Below the pieces are notes generated by a model. It was not told where the DNA came from. It made no database searches and saw nothing but the letters and a program-made list of their open reading frames with translations. A program made the position numbers and the translations under genes. DNA of 64,000 bases from Echinicola salinicaeni (GTDB lineage Bacteria; Bacteroidota; Bacteroidia; Cytophagales; Cyclobacteriaceae), in assembly GCF_014280965.1 (NCBI RefSeq), contig NZ_JACODZ010000001.1, forward strand, positions 372,001 to 436,000, given 5' to 3'. Position 1 is the stretch's first letter, and every line of letters begins with the position of its first letter. Positions 25,476 through 35,817 of the stretch are shown here, in pieces.

Positions 25476-27845
25476 ATGAACCATAAAATAACCTATATCA
25501 TCTTGCTGACTTTTTTGGTCTTTTCAAGCAGGATAGCACTGGCACAAAACACCAGTAGATCATTGAAATTGTTTGATTTGGAGCAAGTTTCATTGCTGCC
25601 AAGTCCATTCTTGAATGCCCAAGAGGTAGATAAAGCATATATCCTTGAAATGGATATTGACCGGTTATTGGCTCCTTATATGTTGGAGGCAGGCATAGAT
25701 TGGTCAGCAAAGCGCTATGGAAACTGGGAGAATACTGGGTTGGACGGACACATTGGCGGGCATTATTTGTCCGCATTGGCCATGATGTATGCCAGCACTG
25801 GGGATCAAGAAATAAAAGATAGGATGGATTATATGGTTGGGCAACTTGCCTTGGCTCAGCAAAAGAATGGGAATGGGTATTTGGGAGGTATTCCTGGAGG
25901 AAAGGCCATGTGGGAAGAAATAGGAAAAGGAAATATAGATGCTGGAGGCTTTTCTCTTAATCAAAAATGGGTGCCACTGTATAATATACATAAGATCTAT
26001 GCCGGTTTAAGAGATGCATATCTTATTGGTAAAAACCAACAAGCAAAGGGTATGTTGATCGAATTAAGTGATTGGTTCTATGATTTGACCAAGGATCTCA
26101 CTGAGGAAGAATTCCAGCAAATGTTGATCAGTGAGCATGGAGGAATGAACGAGGTGTTTGCAGATGTTTCGGCCATTACTGGTGATGAGAAATATTTGGA
26201 ATTGGCCAAAAAGATGTCCCACCAGTTGTTGCTTGGACCACTGGAAGAAGAAAGGGATGAACTGACAGGCATGCATGCCAATACACAGATTCCAAAAGTA
26301 ATTGGTTTTCAACGTATTGCTCAAGAATCTGGCTTGGCTGAATGGCAGCAAGCAGCTGATTTCTTTTGGCATACAGTGGTGGAAAATAGGTCAGTAGCCA
26401 TAGGAGGAAATAGTGTTAGGGAGCATTTTCATCCTGTTGATGATTTTTCTCCTATGGTCTCTTCAGAGCAGGGGCCGGAAACCTGTAATACCTATAATAT
26501 GCTTAGGCTGAGTGAACAGCTGTACTTGTCCAATCCAGCTGTAGAATATGTTGACTTTTATGAACGCGGTTTATACAATCATATTCTCTCCAGCCAGCAT
26601 CCCAGCAAGGGAGGTTTTGTTTATTTCACCCCAATGAGACCCGGCCATTACAGGGTGTATTCCCAGCCTCATGAAGGTTTTTGGTGCTGTGTGGGTTCGG
26701 GCCTGGAAAATCACGCTAAATACGGTGAGTTTATCTATGCCCATGCGGAGGATGAACTATATATCAATCTGTTTATTCCTTCACAACTCAATTGGAAAGA
26801 GCAAGGGATGGAATTAGTACAGTCCACAGATTTTCCAACTTCGGCAAGCAGCCAACTCTCATTAAAACTTAAAAGACCCAAAAGAATGAAAATCATGCTT
26901 CGCTATCCTTCTTGGGTAAGTGCTGGCTCAATGAAGATACAGGTTAATGGAAAGCCTGTTCAGGTGAATTCAGGGCCGGGTACTTATGTGGCGCTGGAGA
27001 GGAAATGGAAAAACGGAGATGAGATCAAAGCTGAATTCCCAATGGAAATGAAATGGGAGGCTTTGCCGGATGATTCTAACTGGGGAGCATTTGTGTATGG
27101 GCCAATTGTTTTGGCAGCAGAAGAAGGAAATGACCAAATGCCCGGTCTATTTGCAAATGATAGTCGAATGGGACATGTGGCATCTGGAAAAATGCGCCCA
27201 TTGGCTGAAACGCCCTTGTTGATCAGTGAAAGTGACGATCTTACCAATCAAGTTGAACCTATTTCGGAAGCAGGACTAACATTTAGACTAAAGGGCGAAA
27301 TTGCTCCTCAGCAAAAGGAAACACTTATCCTGAAACCCTTTTATACAATTCATGAGTCCAGGTACCAAATCTATTGGCCAATAGCCAATGAGACAGAAGT
27401 AGATAAAGTGAAGGCTTCAATCAATAAAAAGGATGGTATGATGTTGGCCTTGGAGAGACAAACGGTGGATCAGGTGGCCACTGGAGAACAGCAGCCGGAA
27501 TCAGACCATTTTTTTAAAGGTCAGCAAACATTATCAGGAAATGAGGATGGCTACTTTTGGAGAAGTACTTCATCTTGGTTTAGTTATGAGTTAAAGAATA
27601 AAGATTTAAAGGCCAAGAAACTGAGGATTACTTATCCCGCTGAGGTAAAAGGCCAAGCCTTTGCCATTTATATTAATGACCAACTCTTAAAAAAAGAATT
27701 GCTAAAAGATGCGGTAGGGGCCAGTCAGTCTTTGGATTATAACTTGTCAGGGGACCTACAAAAAGAAGAAAATCTAGTACTCAAATTCCAAGCTTTAGAT
27801 GGAAAGCCAAGCGAAAGAATCTATTATATCAGGTTGCTGAAGTGA
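25476..27845 (+). CDS. GH127 beta-L-arabinofuranosidase
   Basis: The 789-residue protein has a signal peptide (cleavage near LAQN). The alpha/alpha-barrel shows the metal- and cysteine-dependent active site of GH127 (formerly DUF1680): Glu335-Thr-Cys337 and Cys404-Cys405 in WCCVGSGLEN. These correspond in spacing to Glu338, Cys340, Cys417 and Cys418 of the characterised HypBA1. It releases beta-L-arabinofuranose, found in plant extensins and pectic side chains. A C-terminal beta region follows. It lies 153 bases after GH43 and 29 before GH97 in the same direction. Confidence 0.92.
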   Translation: MNHKITYIILLTFLVFSSRIALAQNTSRSLKLFDLEQVSLLPSPFLNAQEVDKAYILEMDIDRLLAPYMLEAGIDWSAKRYGNWENTGLDGHIGGHYLSALAMMYASTGDQEIKDRMDYMVGQLALAQQKNGNGYLGGIPGGKAMWEEIGKGNIDAGGFSLNQKWVPLYNIHKIYAGLRDAYLIGKNQQAKGMLIELSDWFYDLTKDLTEEEFQQMLISEHGGMNEVFADVSAITGDEKYLELAKKMSHQLLLGPLEEERDELTGMHANTQIPKVIGFQRIAQESGLAEWQQAADFFWHTVVENRSVAIGGNSVREHFHPVDDFSPMVSSEQGPETCNTYNMLRLSEQLYLSNPAVEYVDFYERGLYNHILSSQHPSKGGFVYFTPMRPGHYRVYSQPHEGFWCCVGSGLENHAKYGEFIYAHAEDELYINLFIPSQLNWKEQGMELVQSTDFPTSASSQLSLKLKRPKRMKIMLRYPSWVSAGSMKIQVNGKPVQVNSGPGTYVALERKWKNGDEIKAEFPMEMKWEALPDDSNWGAFVYGPIVLAAEEGNDQMPGLFANDSRMGHVASGKMRPLAETPLLISESDDLTNQVEPISEAGLTFRLKGEIAPQQKETLILKPFYTIHESRYQIYWPIANETEVDKVKASINKKDGMMLALERQTVDQVATGEQQPESDHFFKGQQTLSGNEDGYFWRSTSSWFSYELKNKDLKAKKLRITYPAEVKGQAFAIYINDQLLKKELLKDAVGASQSLDYNLSGDLQKEENLVLKFQALDGKPSERIYYIRLLK

Positions 27846-27874
27846 TATTATACCCTAACTAAATACAAATATAA

Positions 27875-29809
27875 ATGATGAATAGCAGAATATTATGGGC
27901 AGTTTTAGTTGGATTCTTTTTTTTGGGCTGTCAGCAATCCAAAGATACTAGATTTACTTCTCCGGATGGGACATTGGAATTGGATTTTAAAATTGAAGAT
28001 GGTAAAGCCTACTATCATTTGGGCAAAAATGGTGAAGAGGTTCTGGAGTGGTCCCAATTAGGGATTCTGATGGATAAGGCGGACTATTTCAATGCCCTTG
28101 ATTTAAAGTCTATTTCTGATCTTAAACAGATCAAAGATCAGTATACATTAGCCCATGGTAAGAAAAAAGATATTAGCTATTTGGCTAATGAGCGTATTTA
28201 TTCCCTCGAAAATGCAGATGGCAAGCTCATGAAAATAGCTTTCAGGCTTTCTGATGATGGCATGGGGCTACAGTATCAGCTTGATGGTAAAGGCGATGAA
28301 ATCTATGTCATTGAAGAGGAAAAAACCAGCTATAATTTTCCCTCTTCAGCCAAAGCCTGGATGCAGCCAATTGCTGAAGTAAACACTGGCTGGGAGTCCA
28401 GCAACCCCTCCTATGAGGAAGAATATCAAATGGAGGTACCTGTGGGAACACCATCTCCAATTCCATCTGGTTGGGTGTATCCAGCCTTGTTCCATAGTAA
28501 TAATCACTGGGTTTTGATTTCTGAAGCTGGACTTGGATATGATTATTGTGGTAGTAGGTTGGCTCCTGAATCTCCAGAAGGAGAATATGCTCTTGTTTTT
28601 CCTGGTAAAGAGGAAGTTTTTCCAGGAGGACCTGCCAAGCCAAGCAGTACTTTGCCTTGGAATTCTCCGTGGAGGATTTTGGCAGTAGGAAGCTTGGGGG
28701 CTGTAGTGGAATCTACCCTTGGGACGGATCTTGCTAAACCGGCCATTGATATGTCGATGGATTTTGTTGAGCCCGGCCAAGCTGCTTGGAGTTGGGCATT
28801 GGGCAAGGACCAGTCCATTACCTATGATATTCAGAAGGAGCATATAGACTTTGCTGCGGATATGCAATATGAGCATTGTCTAATAGATGTAAACTGGGAT
28901 ACCACAATTGGTTATGATAAGGTCAAAGAATTGGTTGATTATGCAGAGGGAAAAGGAGTGAAAATTCACCTTTGGTACAATTCAGCGGGTTCTTGGAATA
29001 CCACACCATATCATCCAAGAAATATGTTGCTGACCGATGAAGGCAGATTGGAGGAATTTCAACGCATCAAAAATATGGGGGTAGCAGGGGTGAAAATTGA
29101 TTTTTTTGGAGGCGATGGACAATCCATGATCAATTATTACCATGACATTCTCAATGATGCGGCTAAGGTAGGCCTTTTGGTGAATTTCCATGGAACCACT
29201 TTGCCACGAGGATGGCACAGAACGTATCCCCATCTGATGACAATGGAATCTGTAAAGGGGTTTGAGATGATAACTTTTGAACAGGCTTTTGCTGATAGAG
29301 TGGCAGCCCATTGTTTGATGTTGCCGTTTACCAGGAATGTTTTTGATCCGATGGATTTCACACCTATGTCCTTGGATGAAATTCCTAATATAGATCGTAA
29401 AACGAGTAAAGGCTTTGAATTGGCCCTGTCTGTGATTTATGAATCAGGAATTCAGCATTTGGCAGAATCGCCAGAGGGTATGGCCAAACAGCCAGATGAA
29501 ATCAAGGAGTTCCTGAGAGAGCTTCCTGGTACTTGGGAAGATATTAAGTTTATTGATGGATATCCTGGAGAATATGTGGTTTTGGCGAGGAAGTCAGTAG
29601 GGAAATGGTATTTGGCAGGTATAAATGCAACTGGAGAAACTAAGCAAGTTCTGTTAGACCTGGCCTCATTTAAAGGCGGAAATGGTTGGCAACTTATCGA
29701 GGATAATGAAGATAACTCAGGTTTTGAAATCAGTCAAGTCCAAGAAAAAGAAGAGATTATAATTAATTTACCCGCATCTGGTGGATTTGTTCTTTTACAA
29801 TTAAAATAA
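27875..29809 (+). CDS. GH97 glycosidase of the retaining type, lipoprotein
   Basis: The 644-residue protein has a lipoprotein signal (FFLGC, Cys19), so it is anchored in a membrane. An N-terminal beta-supersandwich starts with FTSPDGTLELDF, followed by a TIM barrel. The nucleophile is Asp409 in VKIDFFGG and the acid/base is Glu458 in MTMESVKGFE. An Asp nucleophile marks retaining GH97 members (alpha-galactosidases and some beta-L-arabinopyranosidases), not the inverting SusB group. Because it lies between GH127 and GH51 in an arabinose operon, beta-L-arabinopyranosidase activity is plausible. Alpha-galactosidase is the alternative. Confidence 0.9.
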   Translation: MMNSRILWAVLVGFFFLGCQQSKDTRFTSPDGTLELDFKIEDGKAYYHLGKNGEEVLEWSQLGILMDKADYFNALDLKSISDLKQIKDQYTLAHGKKKDISYLANERIYSLENADGKLMKIAFRLSDDGMGLQYQLDGKGDEIYVIEEEKTSYNFPSSAKAWMQPIAEVNTGWESSNPSYEEEYQMEVPVGTPSPIPSGWVYPALFHSNNHWVLISEAGLGYDYCGSRLAPESPEGEYALVFPGKEEVFPGGPAKPSSTLPWNSPWRILAVGSLGAVVESTLGTDLAKPAIDMSMDFVEPGQAAWSWALGKDQSITYDIQKEHIDFAADMQYEHCLIDVNWDTTIGYDKVKELVDYAEGKGVKIHLWYNSAGSWNTTPYHPRNMLLTDEGRLEEFQRIKNMGVAGVKIDFFGGDGQSMINYYHDILNDAAKVGLLVNFHGTTLPRGWHRTYPHLMTMESVKGFEMITFEQAFADRVAAHCLMLPFTRNVFDPMDFTPMSLDEIPNIDRKTSKGFELALSVIYESGIQHLAESPEGMAKQPDEIKEFLRELPGTWEDIKFIDGYPGEYVVLARKSVGKWYLAGINATGETKQVLLDLASFKGGNGWQLIEDNEDNSGFEISQVQEKEEIIINLPASGGFVLLQLK

Positions 29810-29854
29810 AAAATGTAATTTAGACACTTAATAATCAATAAACCTCAAAATATC

Positions 29855-31402
29855 ATGAAAAAGACATTGCTGGGTGGACTGTTTTTAGCAGTGGTGATGC
29901 TGTCAGGCCTTAAGGTACAAGCGCAAAATAAGTTGGTCATCAATGCAGACCAGGGGAAAACCCAAATTAGCCGACATATTTATGGGCATTTCAGTGAACA
30001 CCTTGGACGTTGTATCTATGGTGGCATATGGGTAGGCCCTGATTCAGATATAGAAAATATCAATGGTTATAGAACTGATGTTTTTCAAGCACTCAAGAAT
30101 CTAGATATTCCTAATTTAAGATGGCCGGGAGGCTGTTTTGCTGACGAATACCATTGGACAGATGGAATAGGTCCTAAAAGTGAAAGACCTAAGATGATCA
30201 ATACCCACTGGGGTGGAGTTACTGAAGACAATTCCTTTGGAACACATGAGTTTTTTGGATTTGTTGAGCTTTTGGAAACGGAACCTTATATCACTGGTAA
30301 TGTGGGCAGTGGTTCTGTGGAGGAGATGTCAAAATGGGTGGAGTATATCAATTTTGATGGCGTAAGTCCAATGGCTGACTTGAGAAAGAAAAATGGAAGA
30401 GAGGAGCCTTGGCAAATCAAGTACTGGGGTGTAGGTAATGAAAGTTGGGGCTGTGGTGGAAATATGACGCCAGAATATTATGCCAACGAATATAGGAGAT
30501 ACGCCACTTTTGCCAGGGATTATCCTGGAGCGAAATTGTACAAAATAGCTGGTGGTGCCAATTCCACAGATTATAATTGGACAGAGGTATTGATGCAGAA
30601 GATTCCTTTGCATATGATGGATGCCATGTCTTTGCATTATTATACTGTTCCTGGAAGTTGGGGAAACAAGGGATCTTCAACAGATTTCTCCAAAGAAGAA
30701 TACCTGGTAACCTTGCAAAAAGCAGCATTCATGGATGAATTACTGGCTAGACATGAGACTATCATGGACAAATATGATCCACGAAAAAGAGTGAAATTGA
30801 TCGTGGATGAATGGGGAACTTGGTATGATGTGGAGCCGAATACCAATCCTGGATTCCTTTATCAGCAAAATACCCTTAGGGATGCTTTCGTGGCTGCAAT
30901 TACACTGAATACTTTCAACAAACATGCTGATAGAGTTCATATGGCCAACTTGGCACAAACGGTAAATGTACTACAGGCCTTGATATTGACTGAAGAAGAT
31001 AAGATGTTGCTCACGCCTACATATCATGTATTTGATTTATACAAGCCCCATATGGATGCTACTCTTTTGCCAAGTTATGTACAGTCTGATATGGTAGAAG
31101 CTGGAAGCACCAAAATGGAAGCATTGAATGTTTCCTCATCACTTTCAGAAGATGGTACGGTCAATATAAGTATTGCCAATATAGATCCTGAAAAAGCAAT
31201 TGACTTAGAAGTGTTCTTGCACGGGACTGATGCAAAGGATGTAAGTGGTAGGTATTTGACGGCCGAAAATTTAAATTCTCATAATTCGTTTGAGGAAAAA
31301 GATGTAGTAAGCATCCAAGAATTTGATGATTTCAAATGGGCTAAGGATGTGTTAAATGTCAAAGTTCCGGCCAAGTCTGTAGTTGTGCTTAGAGTGAAAT
31401 AA
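29855..31402 (+). CDS. GH51 alpha-L-arabinofuranosidase
   Basis: The 515-residue protein has a signal peptide (cleavage after VQAQ). A TIM barrel carries acid/base Glu196 in GVGNESWG and nucleophile Glu319 in IVDEWG, followed by a C-terminal beta domain. [13 protein letters not shown] is the usual GH51 substrate-binding motif. It removes terminal alpha-L-arabinofuranose from arabinan or arabinoxylan fragments. Many bacterial GH51 enzymes are cytoplasmic; this one is exported, which fits breakdown to monosaccharide in the periplasm. It sits between GH97 (45 bases) and araB (60 bases). Confidence 0.95.
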   Translation: MKKTLLGGLFLAVVMLSGLKVQAQNKLVINADQGKTQISRHIYGHFSEHLGRCIYGGIWVGPDSDIENINGYRTDVFQALKNLDIPNLRWPGGCFADEYHWTDGIGPKSERPKMINTHWGGVTEDNSFGTHEFFGFVELLETEPYITGNVGSGSVEEMSKWVEYINFDGVSPMADLRKKNGREEPWQIKYWGVGNESWGCGGNMTPEYYANEYRRYATFARDYPGAKLYKIAGGANSTDYNWTEVLMQKIPLHMMDAMSLHYYTVPGSWGNKGSSTDFSKEEYLVTLQKAAFMDELLARHETIMDKYDPRKRVKLIVDEWGTWYDVEPNTNPGFLYQQNTLRDAFVAAITLNTFNKHADRVHMANLAQTVNVLQALILTEEDKMLLTPTYHVFDLYKPHMDATLLPSYVQSDMVEAGSTKMEALNVSSSLSEDGTVNISIANIDPEKAIDLEVFLHGTDAKDVSGRYLTAENLNSHNSFEEKDVVSIQEFDDFKWAKDVLNVKVPAKSVVVLRVK

Positions 31403-31462
31403 GTCAATAAATGGGGACCTTGGATTTAGTGGTAGATTAACAATAACAAAGCAAAATATACA

Positions 31463-33148
31463 ATGAAGGATAACTTTGTCATCGGCCTTGACTATGGCTC
31501 GGATTCAGTTAGGGCAGTAATAGTCAATACAGAAAATGGGGAGGTAAAAGCCAGCCATGTGTTCTGGTATCCTCGGTGGAAAGAGGGGAAATACTGCAAG
31601 CCAACTGAAAATCAATTCAGACAGCATCCGTTGGATCATCTGGAAGGATTGGAAGTAACCATAAAGGAAGTGGTAAAGGAGTCTGGGGTTCCCAAAGATC
31701 AGATTAAGGGGATTTGTGTCGATACCACCGGTTCATCGCCGATGGCAGTTGACCAGAAAGGAAAGCCATTGGCTTTGTCAGCAGAATTTGCAGAAAACCC
31801 CAATGCAATGATGGTACTTTGGAAGGACCATACCGCTATCAAAGAAGCAGATGAGATCAATGAATTGGCCAGGACTTGGGGCGGTGAGGACTATACTAAG
31901 TATGAAGGTGGAATTTACTCATCAGAATGGTTTTGGGCGAAAATATTGCATGTGATCCGTGAAGATGAAGCTGTTTCAGAGGCAGCTTATTCCTGGATGG
32001 AACATTGTGATGTAATTACCGCCGAATTGATAGGGGCGGAAGATCCTCTTTCTTTCAAAAGAAGCAGATGTGCCGCTGGTCATAAAGCCCTTTGGCATGA
32101 AAGCTGGGATGGCTTACCCCCCAAAGAATTTTTGGGCAAATTAGATCCGCGTTTGGCAGATTTAAGGGATCGCTTATATACAGCCACCTTTACCTCGGAC
32201 TTGCCTGCAGGTAATTTAAGTGCAGCATGGGCAGAGAAATTAGGGCTGAACCCTGAAACAGTAGTGGCAGTAGGTACCTTTGATGCACATGCAGGTGCCG
32301 TAGGCGGTGAGGTTACTGAGAATACATTGGTAAAAGTGATGGGGACCTCTACCTGTGATATTATGGTGGCTTCTTATGATGCCATTGGCGATAATTTAGT
32401 GAAAGGAATCTGTGGACAGGTAGATGGTTCAGTTGTTCCGGGAACTGTTGGTTTGGAGGCAGGACAGTCAGGTTTTGGAGATGTATTGGCATGGTTCAAG
32501 AACTTAATTACCAAACCTACCATAGAATTGATCCAAGCCAGTAAAACCATCAAGGAAGAGGAGAAAGAAGCCTTGATCGATGAGATTGAAAGTCAATTAT
32601 TGATAAAACTTTCTGAGGAGGCTTTACAAATTCCATTGTCAGCAACTGCTCCCGTCGCCCTTGACTGGGTGAATGGCCGGAGGACACCTGATGCTAACCA
32701 AGGGCTCAAAGGAGCTTTGATGGGGCTTAGCATGGGCACAGATGCAGCGAGAGTATTTAAGGCTTTGGTAGAATCCATTTGTTTTGGTTCTAAAAAGATA
32801 GTGGATCGCTTCAGAGAAGAAGGTGTTCAAATCGATACGGTAATCGGTATGGGTGGAGTGGCCAAAAAGTCCCAATTGGTCATGCAGACCATGGCGGATG
32901 TCTTGAATATGCCTATCAAAATTGCTACTTCTGACCAAGCGCCTGCACTGGGTGCAGCCATGTATGCATCAGTAGCTGCTGGAATACATCCAAATACAGA
33001 AGCAGCTATTGCCTCGATGTCAAATGGTTTTGATGCTGTTTATGAGCCGATACCTGAAAATGTAAAAGTGTACGAAAAATTATATAGGGAATATACTGAG
33101 TTTGGTTCCTTTGTTGAAGGTGAAAAATCAATTGCTTTTGCCGATTAA
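31463..33148 (+). CDS. araB: Ribulokinase
   Basis: The 561-residue protein has the FGGY kinase fold: the phosphate-binding start DYGSDSVRAVI, a CVDTTGSSP motif, VKVMGTSTCDIMV, and the C-terminal GMGGVAKKS and APALGAA motifs. Length and the GTSTC segment match AraB, which phosphorylates L-ribulose with ATP in the cytoplasm. It is the last gene of the arabinan operon, so liberated L-arabinose is metabolised by the classical isomerase pathway. araD is 14 kb away and araA is not in the window. Very confident. Confidence 0.96.
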   Translation: MKDNFVIGLDYGSDSVRAVIVNTENGEVKASHVFWYPRWKEGKYCKPTENQFRQHPLDHLEGLEVTIKEVVKESGVPKDQIKGICVDTTGSSPMAVDQKGKPLALSAEFAENPNAMMVLWKDHTAIKEADEINELARTWGGEDYTKYEGGIYSSEWFWAKILHVIREDEAVSEAAYSWMEHCDVITAELIGAEDPLSFKRSRCAAGHKALWHESWDGLPPKEFLGKLDPRLADLRDRLYTATFTSDLPAGNLSAAWAEKLGLNPETVVAVGTFDAHAGAVGGEVTENTLVKVMGTSTCDIMVASYDAIGDNLVKGICGQVDGSVVPGTVGLEAGQSGFGDVLAWFKNLITKPTIELIQASKTIKEEEKEALIDEIESQLLIKLSEEALQIPLSATAPVALDWVNGRRTPDANQGLKGALMGLSMGTDAARVFKALVESICFGSKKIVDRFREEGVQIDTVIGMGGVAKKSQLVMQTMADVLNMPIKIATSDQAPALGAAMYASVAAGIHPNTEAAIASMSNGFDAVYEPIPENVKVYEKLYREYTEFGSFVEGEKSIAFAD

Positions 33149-33149
33149 T

Positions 33150-33190
33150 AAACATAAAAGTCCATCAATTTGATGGACTTTTATGTTTTT
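33150..33190. terminator. Bidirectional terminator between araB and a mechanosensitive channel gene
   Basis: A nearly perfect 18-base stem (arms start AAACATAAAAGTCC) with A run and T run serves both converging genes. The stop codon of the channel gene (33181-33183) lies inside the stem. Confidence 0.93.
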
Positions 33191-34089
33191 CCATTTTTCT
33201 CTTTTAGTATTTTGACCGGCAACTCTTTTTGGCTGCCATATAATTTGACTTCAATAATGTCGCTAGGTAAAGCAAAACCTTTGCCTTCTAATGCCTGCTT
33301 GACCTGTTTGATGATTTCTCCTTTTACCATTACGGCCTCTTTTCTAAATTCAAAGGTGTTTACCCAAAAAAAGACTTTGAGGTTTACTGTGCTGGTGGCC
33401 AATGTGTCTTCAGCAACATAGTTTTCATGGATCCCATCTTGGACTATGGAGGGATGCTTATTAACGGTTTCCATGATGATTTTCTTGGCCTGATCCAGAT
33501 CATCTTCATAAGCTAGCCCTACCACAAAATCCCATCTGAAGAAACCATCTTCAGTATAGTTGATGACTGGCTTTTTCAATACATCACTATTCGGGATATA
33601 TACATCTCTCCCGTCAAAGGTCTTAAGTTTGGTATACCTGAACTCCAGGGATTTGATCTTACCAAAATGCTCTCCAATTTCCACAGTATCATTTACATTG
33701 AATGGACGGTTAAAGGCTAAAATTATTCCGCTGATAAAATTTTCACCTATATCCTTAAAAGCAAATCCGATAATGATAGCAGAGGCGCCCAATGAGGTCA
33801 ATAAAAAGGTGGTGACAGTCCCCAGACCTGCAATATTCATCGCCCAAATGATCGCGAGTACGAATAAGCCTATCTTTACGGCATTCCCCAGAAATTTACT
33901 CATAAGGGGATCACTGGATCTTCTGGAAATTTTTTGCTGGGTTAATGAACCAAGTTTCTTTGCGATTAGATAACCAAGGATGATAATGACCAGCCCCAGG
34001 ATGATCCCTGGTATATTTTCCAGAAAGTTGTTCCAGGAATCCTGTAGGGATTGTAAGATGGTTGAAATATCTCCTTCTCCTTGTTTCAT
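33181..34089 (-). CDS. Small-conductance MscS-type mechanosensitive channel
   Basis: The 302-residue protein has three transmembrane helices (about 20-45, 70-95 and 100-125). The pore helix carries small residues (LTSLGASAIIIGFAF), followed by AFNRPFNVNDTVEIG and the beta domain (YIPNSDVLKKPVINYT). The C-terminal alpha/beta domain ends near 285. The length is typical of MscS. It opens under hypo-osmotic stress in the inner membrane. It is a single gene that converges on araB and shares its terminator. Confidence 0.94.
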   Translation of the reverse strand: MKQGEGDISTILQSLQDSWNNFLENIPGIILGLVIIILGYLIAKKLGSLTQQKISRRSSDPLMSKFLGNAVKIGLFVLAIIWAMNIAGLGTVTTFLLTSLGASAIIIGFAFKDIGENFISGIILAFNRPFNVNDTVEIGEHFGKIKSLEFRYTKLKTFDGRDVYIPNSDVLKKPVINYTEDGFFRWDFVVGLAYEDDLDQAKKIIMETVNKHPSIVQDGIHENYVAEDTLATSTVNLKVFFWVNTFEFRKEAVMVKGEIIKQVKQALEGKGFALPSDIIEVKLYGSQKELPVKILKEKNGKT

Positions 34090-34194
34090 AGGTTATTGCT
34101 AGCTCAACCTAATGTAATGTTTTTTTTAGAAAAATGAGATTGGATTTGGGTGGAATTGATTGATAACCTATGTTTAATGTACTCCACACAAATT

Positions 34195-34241
34195 AAAAGA
34201 GCCCGCCCAATTGAGTTTTGTATCATTGGTCAGGCTCTTTT
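34195..34241 (-). terminator. Terminator of the RNA helicase gene
   Basis: AAAAGAGCC/GGCTCTTTT arms with inner CCAAT/ATTGG pairs, starting about 34 bases after the helicase stop; the minus-strand T run follows. Confidence 0.8.
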
Positions 34242-34274
34242 ATGTTTTCAAAGAAGAAAAAGAATCATACAGGC

Positions 34275-35522
34275 TTATCTTCTTCCCCCACCTCCATTCT
34301 TTTTGCGGTTAGCGAAGAATTCTTGTTTGCGCCTTTGCTTTTCTTTGTTGAATTCTTTCTTCTGCTGAGCAGTCATGGGCTTTTCTGTTTGTGGGAATGG
34401 GTGGTTGTTTACCACATTGATCTTCTTGTTGGCCAGTTTCTCTATATCCTTTACGTAAGCATTTTCCTCTGGCTCACAAAGCGAAAGTGCAATTCCTGCT
34501 TCTCCGGCTCTTCCAGATCTGCCAATACGGTGTATATAAGTTTCAGCTGCTTCTGGAATATCAAAGTTGATTACATATTTTAATTTGTCTATATCAATAC
34601 CTCTTGCTGCGATATCGGTAGCTACTAGGACCCTTATCTTACCGCCTTTGAAGTCCTTAAGAACCTTTTGTCTTTGGTTTTGTGCCTTGTCCCCATGAAT
34701 GGCAGCAGCATGGATATGCTTCTTTTTGAGATCCCTTACAATTCTATCTGCTCCATGTTTGGTCCTGGAGAACAATAGTACTTGATCAATCTTTTCATCC
34801 TCCAAAATACTAAGCAGCAAGGCTTTTTTGCTGCTTTTATTGGTGTAATAGACATACTGTTGGATGGTCTCTGCAGTGGAAGAAACTGGCGTAACTTCTA
34901 CCTTTTGAGGGTGGTGCAGTATTTGCTTAGAAAGGTTAAGGATATTTTCCGGCATGGTTGCCGAGAAAAAGAGGGACTGTCTTTTGGTAGGTAGGATCTT
35001 CAGTAATTTCTTGATATCATTGATAAAGCCCATGTCTAGCATCCTGTCTGCCTCATCCAGCACAAAGAGGTCGACTGATTTCAGGCTGATATGTCCCTGG
35101 TCAATTAAATCCAGCAGTCTTCCAGGAGTGGCCACCAGTATATGTACACCTTTTTTAAGTTTTTCAACTTGTTGTCCCTGTTTGACACCACCGAAAATTA
35201 CCGAATGCTTGATCTTAGTGTGTTTGGCATATTGATCGATATTCTCGCCGATTTGAATGGCCAGCTCCCTAGTAGGGGTAACGATCAATGACCTGATCTT
35301 TGGCCAAGGATCATTGGCGTAAGGAGCTTGATGGATGTGCTGAATGATAGGGATGGCAAAAGCTGCTGTTTTACCTGTGCCTGTTTGTGCGCAGCCTAGC
35401 ACATCATTACCCTGAAGTATTAGTGGAATTGCCTGCTCCTGTATGGAGGTAGGCTCAATATATTTTTTTTCCTTTAAGGCTTTAAGTATAGGAGGAATGA
35501 TCCTCAAATCGTCAAATTTCAT
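34275..35522 (-). CDS. DEAD-box RNA helicase, RhlE type
   Basis: The protein (415 residues from the ATG at 35522; an ATG four codons upstream and a GTG are alternatives) has all helicase motifs. These are the Q motif (PTSIQEQAIP), GCAQTGTGKT (I), PTRELA (Ia), DEAD in FVLDEADR (II), SAT (III), and the C-terminal RGIDI (V) and HRIGRSGR (VI). The basic C-terminus ends in NGGGGRR, which is common in RhlE. It unwinds short RNA helices, for example in ribosome assembly or at low temperature. Single gene with its own terminator. Confidence 0.95.
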   Translation of the reverse strand: MKFDDLRIIPPILKALKEKKYIEPTSIQEQAIPLILQGNDVLGCAQTGTGKTAAFAIPIIQHIHQAPYANDPWPKIRSLIVTPTRELAIQIGENIDQYAKHTKIKHSVIFGGVKQGQQVEKLKKGVHILVATPGRLLDLIDQGHISLKSVDLFVLDEADRMLDMGFINDIKKLLKILPTKRQSLFFSATMPENILNLSKQILHHPQKVEVTPVSSTAETIQQYVYYTNKSSKKALLLSILEDEKIDQVLLFSRTKHGADRIVRDLKKKHIHAAAIHGDKAQNQRQKVLKDFKGGKIRVLVATDIAARGIDIDKLKYVINFDIPEAAETYIHRIGRSGRAGEAGIALSLCEPEENAYVKDIEKLANKKINVVNNHPFPQTEKPMTAQQKKEFNKEKQRRKQEFFANRKKNGGGGRR

Positions 35523-35817
35523 ATTTCGTGTCATAAGGAACACCTTATGGATGATCCAATTGATAATTAATTATTTGTGGAGCTTACTTGCATAGATGCT
35601 TTTCAAATCAGCAAAATCCCCAGAATTCGGGAGGTGAATGTTTCTGCAGGAAAAAAGAATAATTTGATATTGGAAGTTCTCAACAGGCAAAGGTATCAAA
35701 AAAAGAGCAGATTAAATGATACCTCATTCTAATAAACAGTGGATTAAGTATTTTGAGCTTTATTGATTGGTTAAACAATACACCCAATTATAGCCCAATG
35801 GATTACAGGGTAATGAT
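35523..35817. other. Intergenic region upstream of the helicase gene
   Basis: It holds the helicase promoter and leader and a small inverted repeat, CATAAGG/CCTTATG, at 35532-35549. No gene or RNA was recognised. Confidence 0.4.

Noticed and set aside
28346-28876. 176-residue frame opposite to the GH97 gene
   Set aside because: It is a shadow of the conserved GH97 frame, with no recognisable domain.
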